Origin: Chrysaora quinquecirrha | Lineage: Eukaryota > Cnidaria > Scyphozoa > Semaeostomeae > Pelagiidae | DNA: 64,000 nt | Assembly: GCA_014526335.1 (NCBI GenBank) | Contig: JACTAT010000013.1 | Coordinates: forward strand, 5,028,182 to 5,092,181 | Reading direction: 5' to 3' | Shown: in pieces, positions 48,169-58,900 of the stretch | Position numbering within the stretch: the stretch's first letter is position 1 | Layout: each line of letters opens with the position of its first letter | Position numbers and translations under genes: made by a program | Notes under the pieces: generated by a model | Databases searched by the model: none | What the model saw: the letters and a program-made list of their open reading frames with translations, nothing else | Told to the model about the DNA's origin: nothing

Positions 48169-49954
48169 ATGGCTGGTCCACTGAAGAGAGTGAGTTTGCG
48201 TCTTGTTCTTTTTTGCACCTAGAGTAGAGTAACTAATATCTTTATGAACTTTGAATCCTTCATAAATGAAAAAGGGATGTCTCTTTTTTATAACCCGTAA
48301 TTTTTATGCCTATTTTCTCGTAGTTTTAACACAAAATTAAACAGACAAAAAACAGAAAGACAGACCCCCACACACAACACAGCACAGCACACACATACAC
48401 ACCCACCCACCCAGTTTCCCACCCAGTAAGCAAAGGACCCAGTTAGCAGCCAGGAAGCCCAGTTTGCAGAGTATGGCAGTTTTCAACGAGACCTTCATCT
48501 TGGATGTGCAAGTGCCATACTCTCTGCAATCTATCTGGCAGGCAGCCACACCAAGCAACTTGTCTCAAGAGAATTTAACTCCTGTCTAACCCTAAACCCC
48601 AATTCATTTCTACTGCTCCAAAGTAAATTTCCTATTTTATTTTTTAGTCAACATTTCTTGTTGGGCTGCAGGTTGCCAAGAAACCTCGTGAGGTAGTATG
48701 CAATTTAAGTAGATTTCATTCTTCTGCAGCAGGTGTAAAGGACATACCTACGGCCCTGTTTATATTAATCTACATAGAATTTTCCAATTCCTCTATTTAT
48801 TTCTTTGTCTGATTTTTCATTGGCAAGTATGCAATTAAAGCATTGCACCAAAATACGTGTCAGTTTATTTTTACCCCAATTACTTTGATTTCTCAGAGTA
48901 ATTACCAATATTTGTCACTTTCTTCTGAGTTCCCTTGAGTTTATAATTACCAACTTCAACCATTTGTTTTGTACTTTGTACTTATTTGCTTGCGACACTT
49001 GTGAAAACTTTTTAAATTAGTTGTGGTAACTAATTAAAAGCATTTTATTTCAGACACTATTAGGACTGTACAATCAAACTTTAGCAGTTTTGCAAAGAAT
49101 GCCTGAAGATGCTCATTATAGAAAAGAAACAGAAAGTTTGACACAAAAAAGGCTTCAACTTGTTGAACAGGTAATAACAGAATCTTCACTAGCTATAAGA
49201 ATGCAAAGCAGGATATCTACAGCTCTTTCAAATGAGCTGATTTCCTTTGTGTTTCACAATCATGAAAAGCAATGTTTCACCATGCAGGAATCAGATGTTA
49301 GCAAGTTAGAGAGCATGATAAATGATGGACAGATTGAGGAAGTTATTCTCCAGGTATCTGCACAAATATTCTTTAAAATTCTTGCATGAAAAATCAGACA
49401 CTTCTTCTGAACCAATTCTCTTTTCGGTAGCCTTCTTTTTTTGGAATGTGTGTTTTTCGAAGCCATTCTTCTGAAAACAGCAGGTTTTGGAGCTCTCCAA
49501 AACCTTCTGTCATCAAAAGCAGAAGGTTTCCGAGACTTTTGAGAGGTTCTCGGTTTGAAGTTGGAAAGTTTGAAAGAGACTTCTATTTTACCAGTTGCCA
49601 GGATACATTCCATGAATGGGTCTGGGGAAGAGGCAAGCAAGAATTTTCGTGCAAAAGTTGTCAGATTTCCCTAAATCCTGTTCTTTGAAAAATCATGGAT
49701 TCTGTTTTTGGAAGCTTTCTGTTTTAAAAATTTGGAAGGTTTTGGAGGTTCAAAGAACACACCCTATGTGCAGCATCTAAATTTCTAAACACATCTAAAA
49801 TTCTTGTTGATGTTGGTACCAAGAAAGATATTTTAGTTTCTTTCTTTTCTCCCAGGCTAAGAGTGAGCTTTCCTTAGCAGAAAAAATCGAAGATTGGAAA
49901 GCATGGGAACCACTGCAAACTGAAGCACCATCTGGACAATGGAAGTGGCCATGA
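48169..49954 (+). CDS. NDUFA5: NADH dehydrogenase 1 alpha subcomplex subunit 5 (complex I)
   Basis: Five exons, 48169-48189, 48672-48692, 49054-49170, 49288-49353 and 49856-49954, give a 107-residue protein beginning MAGPLKR and ending WKWP. The core [43 protein letters not shown] and EDWKAWEPL matches NDUFA5 (B13), an accessory subunit of the matrix arm of mitochondrial complex I. Human NDUFA5 is 116 residues, so this is full length. All junctions are phase 0. Exons 1 and 2 are only 21 nt each. The 117-nt intron after exon 3 is stop-free and a multiple of three, but the family alignment shows it is not coding. The last intron holds a 366-bp dispersed repeat (49400-49765). The gene is divergent from the synthetase. 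Confidence 0.93.
49400..49765 (-). repeat. Dispersed repeat, CTTCCAAAAC family, copy 1
   Basis: It is the reverse complement, at high similarity, of 53439-53810. Shared words include GGTTTTGGAGGTTC, CAGAAGGTTT and TACCAGTTGCCAGGA. It lies in the last NDUFA5 intron. It contains a short CCAAAACCTTCTG / CAGAAGGTTT internal hairpin. Confidence 0.8.
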
Positions 49955-50127
49955 AGATGATTTTGATTGTTAAATCTTATTTATGTTCAGCTGAAAGAAG
50001 ATTTGTTTGGTATTGAGTATTGACTTGCTTTCATCTATTCCCTAGTGTGTGTCAAATGCAACAAAAATGATTTGAATGGAAGTATATACGATATGTATTT
50101 GTTTCTGCATTCCTTGTGAGTTTTTAG

Positions 50128-50133
50128 AATAAA
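50128..50133 (+). promoter_or_regulatory. Polyadenylation signal of NDUFA5
   Basis: AATAAA, about 175 bp after the NDUFA5 stop codon. Confidence 0.5.
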
Positions 50134-50189
50134 ATAATCAAAACTGCGATGAACAGCGGAATCATTTTCGGGCATACTTATAAGCTTTT

Positions 50190-50525
50190 TTCGTCTGACA
50201 CTCCTTAGAGTATGAACGTCAGAAACAGACCGAAACAATAGACTAAGGCAGAATTTATGCCCAGATGCGGCTTGGAATGCACCAATCAGAAAGAACGAAA
50301 AGCTGAATTGGCATCGTGTTTTAAACACCAATCAGCTGGTCGGATACAGCGGGAAGACCAATAGAATTATTTGAAGAGTCCGAGTGAGAAAATAAACTCT
50401 TTCTGTTTACACAGAGCCGGCCTTTTGGTTTTGATGTAGACAGATTCCAAAACCCCTAAGTGAAACAAAGATCTTGCTTTGCCAATGATTTTGAAACAAT
50501 CCTCGCTGTAATTTTCCGCACAAAT
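50190..50525 (+). repeat. Dispersed repeat with CCAAT/TATA-like words, copy Y
   Basis: Begins CGTCTGACACTCCTTAGAGT and contains GAATTTATGCCCAGATGCGG, ACCAATCAG and TTTTGATGTAGACAGATTCC. Inverse of copy W. Confidence 0.65.
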
Positions 50526-50639
50526 CGGGCTATCGAGTAGATGTAATAAAATAATCACAGGTGAAAATGTTTTCATGTATATACACCTTCACATAAAAAT
50601 TACAGTTTTTCAAGTTTTCAAAGTTTTTGAATTAGTGAA

Positions 50640-51030
50640 AGAATAAGTCTAAAATTGCGAGAAACAGCGGAAACGTTTGAGGACATATTTCAAAAAAAAA
50701 TTTATTGTCTGATAATCCTCAGAGCCTTAAGTTCAGAAAAAGACCGAAACAAATGGAAAAGACGGAATTTATACCCAGATGCGGATCGAAATGGAGTCTT
50801 TCATTAAGTTAGTTTTGCAATCTGTCCACATCAAAGCCAAAAGGACGGCTCTGTGTAGACAGAAAGAGTTCGTTTTCTCACTTAGACATTTCAGTTACTT
50901 TCTATTGGTCTTCCTGCTGTATCCCGCAAGCTGATTGGAGTTTAAAACACAATGCCGGTTCGGCTTCACGTTCTGATTGGTGCATTTCGATCCGCACCTG
51001 GGTATAAATTCCGCCTTTCTAAATTCTTAG
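50640..51030. repeat. Dispersed repeat with CCAAT/TATA-like words, copy Z (composite)
   Basis: The left part (to about 50800) runs in the direction of copy Y. The right part (GTCCACATCAAAGCCAAAAG to TATAAATTCCGCC) runs in the direction of copy W, so it appears to be two fragments fused in inverted orientation. Confidence 0.6.
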
Positions 51031-51610
51031 TACTTTCATTTATCTGCTCATTATTTGGAGAAGTCAATAGAAAAACTTTATAGTTCGCCTTTGCTAATTT
51101 CCATATGAACTGTTCGTGAGATATAATTTTGAATTGGGTTGGTTTTGTGCATTTTTTGCTCAAAACATGCACACCATTAACTTTAAAGATGATTAAGCAT
51201 TCGTTAATGTTATAAATCACAGACCACGCAAAAACAGATGTTGCGAAATTTAATAGTAGCAGCTGACATGAACTTGAGATGGTGAGTCATATATTTCGAA
51301 ACTTTGCTGAATTTGCATTGAATCTCAGAGTCACTTGGTTCAGAATCTGAGGTGGGTCTGAGGTTTCTTCAGTCTTGAGAATGACGTTTGATGAAGCAAA
51401 GTTCGCGCCACGATAAAGGCATCAAGTTCTTAGCAAGTTCATACATCTGTTGGCGGCTTTTCACGCCAGTTCGACGAGTCACTTGAGGCGAGTACGATAT
51501 ATCATTTACTTTAGTACAAAAACCTCTACGTTCAAGTTAGAGTTTATACATATAACGAAAGGCCTTTCAAACTGTAGAACAGACTAAACCCAAAGTACTG
51601 TATATTGAAA

Positions 51611-52450
51611 ATGGAAACAGATTTCGAAAGCCCGATTCGCAAATATTTCACCATTCCATATGTGATTATTGCCGTGTTAAACATTGCGAGCAATTCATTC
51701 TTGATACACGCGTTACGAAAACGCAACATGCTTCGTAACATATCTTTTAAGCTCGTAACAGTATTAAGCGTTAGTGATGCATTGGTTGGAGTATTTCTGC
51801 TGGCAACCGAAATCGCATTTCGCATGCTGTCGACGAAAAGCGAGTTCTTCATATTACGAATATTAACGATTTTGCTTCTATACAGCGCGTGCCAATTCTC
51901 GCAAATTACAATTTTCTCTATAGGGGTAGATCGTCTTATTCATATGAAGTATCCACTACAATATCATTCAATTGTAACAGAAAAAAGAGTTAAAATTCTG
52001 GTTGCTCAAAATTTCATGGTGACTGTTTTTCATTCCATTGCTAACATGATTTTGTTTGTCCACGACGTTATGTTTGTCTTCTTCGTTGTTATTAGTGTTA
52101 TTTTAATAACAACGCTACTAGCATTAAGCATTATTTACTTCTACTTGTTCAAATCAATGCATACTCGGACACAGCCAGGAACGCCTAACGCAAGAAGAAA
52201 TACCAATGATCCCTCAAAAGCGGTATTGTATATTCTAATGACCTTGTGGATATCGATCATACCATTAAGCATCTTCTTCAGCATGAGATACCGAGATAAC
52301 TTTATGCATAACCGCGTGATAGAAGTGGGATTCTTTACCTCCGAAATGCTACTCTTTCTGAACTCAACTGCAAACGTGATCATCTTTATTGCGTTGAGAA
52401 AATCACTGAGGAGATACACGTGGCGTTTTTTGCGTCAACTTATAACTTAG
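51611..52450 (+). CDS. Divergent rhodopsin-family (class A) GPCR
   Basis: A single uninterrupted exon of 279 codons from ATG 51611 to TAG 52448-52450. Seven hydrophobic segments can be read: TM1 about residues 16-35 (with LNIASNS), TM2 46-70 (SVSDALVG, the conserved Asp), TM3 81-107, TM4 128-150, TM5 154-180, TM6 204-225 and TM7 238-262. The DRY motif after TM3 is DRL (107-109). The NPxxY of TM7 is replaced by NSTANVIIF. The third intracellular loop and tail are short. It is probably a plasma-membrane receptor of unknown ligand, of the intronless orphan type common in large lineage-specific expansions. It lies tail-to-tail with BBS7. Its 3' end has been tandemly duplicated (52451-52816). Confidence 0.85.
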   Translation: METDFESPIRKYFTIPYVIIAVLNIASNSFLIHALRKRNMLRNISFKLVTVLSVSDALVGVFLLATEIAFRMLSTKSEFFILRILTILLLYSACQFSQITIFSIGVDRLIHMKYPLQYHSIVTEKRVKILVAQNFMVTVFHSIANMILFVHDVMFVFFVVISVILITTLLALSIIYFYLFKSMHTRTQPGTPNARRNTNDPSKAVLYILMTLWISIIPLSIFFSMRYRDNFMHNRVIEVGFFTSEMLLFLNSTANVIIFIALRKSLRRYTWRFLRQLIT

Positions 52451-52816
52451 GCATCTTCTTTGGCATGAGATACCAAGATCACTTGATGCATAACCGAGTG
52501 ACAGAAGTGTGATTCTTTACCACCGAAATGCTACTCTTTCTGAACTCAACTCCAAACGTGATCTTCTTTATTGCGTTCAGTAAATCACTGAGGAGATACA
52601 CGTGGCGTTTTTTGCGTGAGCTTATAACTTAGGCACCTTCTTTTAGTATGATATACCAAGATCACTTTATACATCTATCTGAACCCCACTGCAAACGTGA
52701 TCATCTTTATTGCGTTCAGTAAATCACTGAGGAAATGCACGTGGCGATTTTGCGTGAACTTATAACGTAAGCACATTCTTTAGTTTAGTATGAGATAGCA
52801 AGATCACTTTATCATA
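52451..52816 (+). pseudogene. Decaying tandem copies of the GPCR 3' end
   Basis: The 182 bp at 52269-52450 (TM6 end to stop) are repeated as 52451-52632 in exact register, with substitutions including a GGA-to-TGA change that makes a premature stop. A third copy (52633 to about 52770) carries an internal deletion, and a fourth fragment starts near 52771. None has a start or the upstream TM segments. Confidence 0.9.
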
Positions 52817-52994
52817 TTTCCTTTACTTCACCATCTACTTTCTTTAAGTGCTCCCTATTTTTCATTATTGCAAAAATTTACAATGCCCAGATTTTAACGT
52901 GCAATTGCAATAATACATATAAATAACATAATATTCACAAGTACATACATAGCTGTACATAGTAACTGTTCACCTGGCTTCGTGTGGACTCTGA

Positions 52995-55900
52995 TTAATT
53001 CTCTTGAAAGAACTCTATAAGCGTGTCCAAATCATAATTATCCAATATTTCCATCAAAATCGTAACTTTGTTCTTCACATTTTGACCCTACAAGAAAAAC
53101 AGACTGTTTCATAGGAAAGGAAAATTGGTAGCAAGGTTAGGTATTGAGAGGAAAAGTTAGGCAAAGTTTTCATATAGTATTCTGGTTTAGGCCCTTTTCA
53201 GTCAAACGATCAAACATTGTTTTTCAAACATTTGAAAATCGATTGTCAAGCTAAATGTTTTAAAATTTGGCCAGGTCGCAAAACATTGTTGTCAAACTTG
53301 TTTTTCTTGAGTTGCAACAAGCAAAAAAATACTTCTGAACTTTTTCAAAAATACAGTTGAATTCAATTCAATTTTAAAAACATCTCGCAACAAATTCTGC
53401 TCATTTCTAAGCTTGTCAAACTATGTACACTTTTTTTAGGGCGTGTTCTTCTGAACCTCCAAAACCTTCCGAATTTCGAAAACAGAAAGCTTCCAAAAAC
53501 AGAATCCATGATTTTCAAAAACAGGAATTCTGGAAATCCGAAAACTTTCGCGCCAAAATTCTTGCTTACGTCGTCCCCAGACCCTTTCGTGGAATGTCTC
53601 CTGGCAACTGGTAAAATTGCAGTCTCGTTCGAACTTCAAACCGAGAATCTCTCGAAAGTCTCAGAAACCTTCTGCTTTTGATAGCAGAAGGTTTTGAGAG
53701 CTCGAAACCTTCTGCTTTTGACCAAAACCTGCCGTTTTCAGAAGAATGGCTTCGGAAAAACATTTCGAAAAAATTCCCGAAAAAAAAGAAGCTACCGAAA
53801 AAGAATTAGTTTAAACGACGGATAGACCGAGATAGACAACCTTAAAATTCTATTTAGATTTCAAATAGTGAGACAACATCATAACTCATGCAGACAATGT
53901 CTTTAGGGGAATACGCAGTAATCTCCAGTGCAGACCAAAATCTGCATAATCACTCACCATACAGTCTTTCAAGATGGCATGGTTGCTTTTTGAATTCTTC
54001 GAGTAACCGTTCAGAGTTTTCTGTTGATACAAAAATATAATACGTTTTAAAACATAATACGTATACACAACTTTTTCCAGTTTCCCAGATTTCTCTTAGA
54101 GAAGCCCGTTTTAGTCGAAGCCAGATACTCAGGTTCATCTCGTGTTATACAAGAAAAAGCGACCTGGAACGTTTTCGAACGCGATCCTAAAGTAGCACGG
54201 ATCGCGAATACAAATTTGGTCATAATTACACGATCCTGTGCAAACGCAACAGTCCTATCCATTTAGGATCCGAGCCTACTTTCTCTCGCTTTCTCCAGGG
54301 TACAGAGCTTAAGCTTTTTGATAAATAGAACAAGATCATTTCAAGGCGTCGTAGACGAGAGTAGCATCAGATGAGATGACAAAGATCTCAGCTACAAACT
54401 TCCTGTCTTATCTGGTATAAAACCGATGTATACCAACTAAAATTAAGCCTATAATAATTGCTTCAGAGGGCAAGAATCCGTCAGTACAAAACCGAGCTTG
54501 CGAGGCTGAGGGTTAATATTTTCAGTATTACACGAAGGAAACAGTTATCATATGGTTTATTAAACTTCCTGCCTTATCTGGTATAAAAACCGATGTATGC
54601 TAGACTGATTACCTGAGTCGTAGTTTCGCTATTGAATTGAATTGCTGGACGCTCAAACTGTTTGAGCGATCTCCTTTTAGTGCTAGCCTCGGTCTCATGA
54701 GCGATAACTGGGACTCAGGTAATCAGTCTAACGATTATCTTAGTATCGTGTTTGAAGCTATTACAATGAAGCCATTTGGTGCTGCGTTCTACATCTAAAA
54801 ATTTCGAACGTTTGACGTAATGAGCGGACATTACCGGATAATAATGCCTTATCGAACGTTTTCAGCCAATCAGATTGCATAACAAAGTTGCTGCCCTGAC
54901 CATAGGGGAACAAAATTAAATTTATAACTATATTCATTTAATTTAAAAACATATATACTATAAATAGGAAAGAGTAATCTCACCTAAAATTTCTTGATAT
55001 TCCTGTCCGAGAAAACTTATATCATTTTCATAAACCTGCAGCTCCTAAACAGAATAGCGATAGATTATAACTCCTTACAAATATAACTTAACACTCAAAA
55101 TGCAGTCAGTAGAAATTCATTACTTTTACAGGCCTTTGTAAATTATCTGGAATCATACTCAGCTAATATAAAGGTCGTACAAGACTTACCTTAAGTCCGT
55201 CAATAAGCTGAACCTTTTTTGCCAACAAAAGCTGGTAGTCAAGTTTAGGATGAATTCTTCGTAATACATTTGGAATTGAGTCCTCATTTAGCTCTGCAAT
55301 ACCAAGCATTGAAACAGCATTAGAAATTCATATACAACAAAAAACCATAGCATCATATTACAAACTTTTGGCAAGGCAAATTAAGGAATATCAGAGTAAT
55401 TGGTGGCTACACCAAAGATCCCCAGGCCCCAAATCGAAGCTCAAACGTATCTCAACCGTCAAATCGATTTGGGCCCTCGGCTCAAAGAATATAAATCAAA
55501 ATCTGCGAATTGATAAAAGTATTTTGCCAGTCATTTTGGCCTAGGCATAAAAACAAGATGTAGATTCCGATAAAGCAGATGTGAGAAAAGAAAAAACAAT
55601 GCAAAGAATTTCATTGATCAACTGTAAGGCAAGATACAGATATCTCATGAATAGCATCAAAATTGAACGCAATTTTGGCGCCATTTTTTCGTAGATCCGG
55701 ATAATTTCACGCCTTTACCCGATTTTACAATTAGGAAAGAAACTACATTTCTGGTGTGAAATTTTGAACGAAACTGTGACGTCACTTAAAATTTCTAGTG
55801 GTGACTTTTGAACAGCAGTCTTGATAATCAAATTACTCTGAATAGATAAAAGCCTTATACCAGGGTCGAATATGGGCAGCGGAGTTTCACGTAGAGGCCT

Positions 55901-58900
55901 ATTCTTTACCCTGGGAACGACGTTAGAAACCTTATAGCTCAGTCATTGAACCAAACAATTAGTATTTGCCAATTAATGTTCATTTATCTATTACTACGCT
56001 TCTAAAACCTACAAAGATGTCATTTGGAGATTAAAACTGGGTCTAAAATTAGATTTTCGACTGGGTATACAACGTGCATATCAAAATTATAAAAATGGAT
56101 GGCTTTCCAGGTGAAATCTAATCTGTAATCAGTAAGGGTAGGGGTAGGGGTGGGTTTATACCAGATCTTATAAACATTTGGGTGCACATCCCTGTACGTT
56201 TCACGGCCAAGTACCCTCTCCTGGCTCTAAGATACAAAATGTCAGTAAAAAGAACATAAAGTAGTACACTTAAAGAACATAATAATAGAAAGTGGCATGG
56301 AAAAACATAGTCAACGTACCATACGATATACTAAGATTAATCTTTTTCTTCGTTGCTTCCTTTGATAAAACGTCTTTTAGTATTGATATGGTAGAAATGT
56401 TGTCTGCTCGGAAACTTGCTTGCCCTTTCCTAGGAATAATCAACAATATTAACAATAATAAGATGTTCAGAAACAAGATAAAATCGTCAAATTTTTGGAA
56501 ATTTCAACCCAAACATTGCTCTATTGTAAGACGAATCCTTGTGTTCAAGACTCAGGTTCATAAGATCGTCTGCATCTGCATCCGTCCGTCTACGAGAGAC
56601 GATGGTGCAGCATCAATCTGAGTCTATCAGCACCTGCGCAAATGGCTAATCAGTCCAATGCGTGAGTGGCAGTCTCTGCTGCGTCTGCTGCAAGTGAACT
56701 GCGATGCCTGCTGGGGCTGCCTTTGCTTTTCCTTCCTCCTGGTTCGTTTCTCAGCAAGGCCTTGGTTGCTCTCCTGCTCAGCCCTCTGTGCACCTATTTT
56801 TAAAGCAAGGCGCCAGGCTGTACGGTTCTCCGCACACTGCTCCAAGGTGTTGATGTTGACGCCGCAGGCTGCCGCCGCCGGTTCATAAGATATAATGTAT
56901 AATAAGGCCCAGTTTATACAAACATTCGTCTTATCCATTGAAATTGGTGTGCTTTTCCCAACGTTCATATAAAAAGCTAAAAAGCGTAAAAGAAAACATT
57001 CCTTCTGTACCGGTATCTTGCAAATACGTCAGGTAGGTCATATACGTTAAGATGAGTCAGATAGGTACCGGCAAATCAGATATGTATTTTACAGAGAAGT
57101 CAGGAAAGTACAGCTAAGTCAGATAACGTAGAAACTACATGAAATAGCTGCTCATTGCAGACATTAGAAGTCATATAAGAGAAGTCTACAACTGACCTGT
57201 ATTTGCATTCAAGGTGGGTCTCTAAAAACGTTGACATGAAATTGAATGTTACTTCATCGCCTGCCGGAGTTCTGTTAAAAGAGGGAATATCCAATTAGAA
57301 CAGCGATTTAATGACGCGAAATTACAAGTGCAAAAATTTTGTTATGGTCGGTTCGACTAGCCATCATAATCAATCGAATCCAGCAAACGAGAACAAAAAT
57401 AGGGGCATCAAACATGCCATTCTGACGGGGATCTATAACTGAGTTTAGGAAACTAGATTTCTTCATTGGAAAATGCTCAAATGTTAAAAAATATAGCTCC
57501 TTTTATAGAATTACATTATATGAAACAAATCAAACAACACAGAATCCAACAAAATGGTATGTAATGCAGACAAAATTGAAGGTTTAAAATAAAAAACAAT
57601 TTCAAATTCAATACAGCAAATAACATATAAAATATAGTATAAAGCATAGTGGGAAAAAAAAGGTTCTTACTCTTGTTTTTACTATGATAAATATACTTCA
57701 AATTATAACTTTTGACAAGATATAAAGGCATACCTTTCAGGTACTTCAGGTAAGCACATGGTTATCCATGAATGGACCTCCGATAAGCTGAACGCTCCTG
57801 TAAGTCTCAATGTATTGTATGGCCTAAAAAGATATCAGAAAAGAAGATTCAGCTCTTGATATACAAATATTGATAAATTACTTCAGACAGAAGTTTATGC
57901 ATACAGATGTTGTGCTTGATTTTAAGCCAAAACATAGTTTTTGTTTGAAACTCTGATGGGATTTTGGGACGTTTACGGCTAAAAAGAATGAATTTGTTTC
58001 TCCTTCTATTGCGTCTACCGGAAAATAGGGAAAAGGTTTGCTATCAAAATAATGCATTTTAAATACAAGCTTTCAGATGAAATGAATAAAGACTGAATGA
58101 AGATTTTCAATGGGGAATACAGGGACTGTATGAACGATACCTTTGATCATTTATTAGTATGCAAGAAAGAACGTATGTGACTGGACAGAGAATGCTGTAT
58201 ATTTTTGGAGTGCTTGGTTTGCTTCGCAAAGCAAAGTCCCATTGGCTGTGTAGGAACGAAGGGGTTAGTTATCAATTGTGCTTAATATGCAAGCTATGCA
58301 ACGCGGTAAGGCTCTGCTGGCTTAGTCCTTGAAGTTACTAAGATTGTGAAAATGTCTTACCTGTCTTCATCAAATACGTGTGTTCTTTGATGAAGTGATA
58401 ATGGTTTGATCTCGTACTTTCGCACTTGACATGTTTTTGGTTGTATTCGTGGTGTAACATAGGCCTGAATTGTTCCATATTGCCCTTCTATTGTTCGTAT
58501 CTGTGATTTTATCCAAAATGAAATGGATATTTTAAAATTTTTAAACAGACAGCAATTAAAAATTTTCACACAAGATCTAAGTAATTCTTGAGAAAGATTA
58601 TCATGAATATTCATTTTATTATAAAGTACCTTGAGTTCAAGTCTTGTTGTGTTGGCTTGACATCGATAAGTGGCCAGCAGGAAGTTCCCACTCTAAGAAA
58701 AAGCGTTTTAGTGAAAACAAAATTTAACTTATAACTTTAGCTTAAACGACATCACCTTAAATCTTTGAAAATCTAGAGTTAAAGCCTAAAAACTTTGTGT
58801 AACAGTATTCATCTTTTGTTACATTGAAATACTAGGCTAGGCAGTTATTACAAGAAATAAGGGTACCAGCTTTGTACGACATGGAATTCTATAAATGTAC

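Noticed and set aside
49090..49389. NDUFA5 as a read-through open frame across its 117-nt intron
   Set aside because: The NDUFA5 family has no insertion there, and both splice sites are good, so the segment is treated as an intron.
53325..53420. Candidate for the missing BBS7 exon (minus strand, VFLKKFR-like)
   Set aside because: No acceptor/donor pair gives the required phase, and the sequence belongs to a dispersed repeat.
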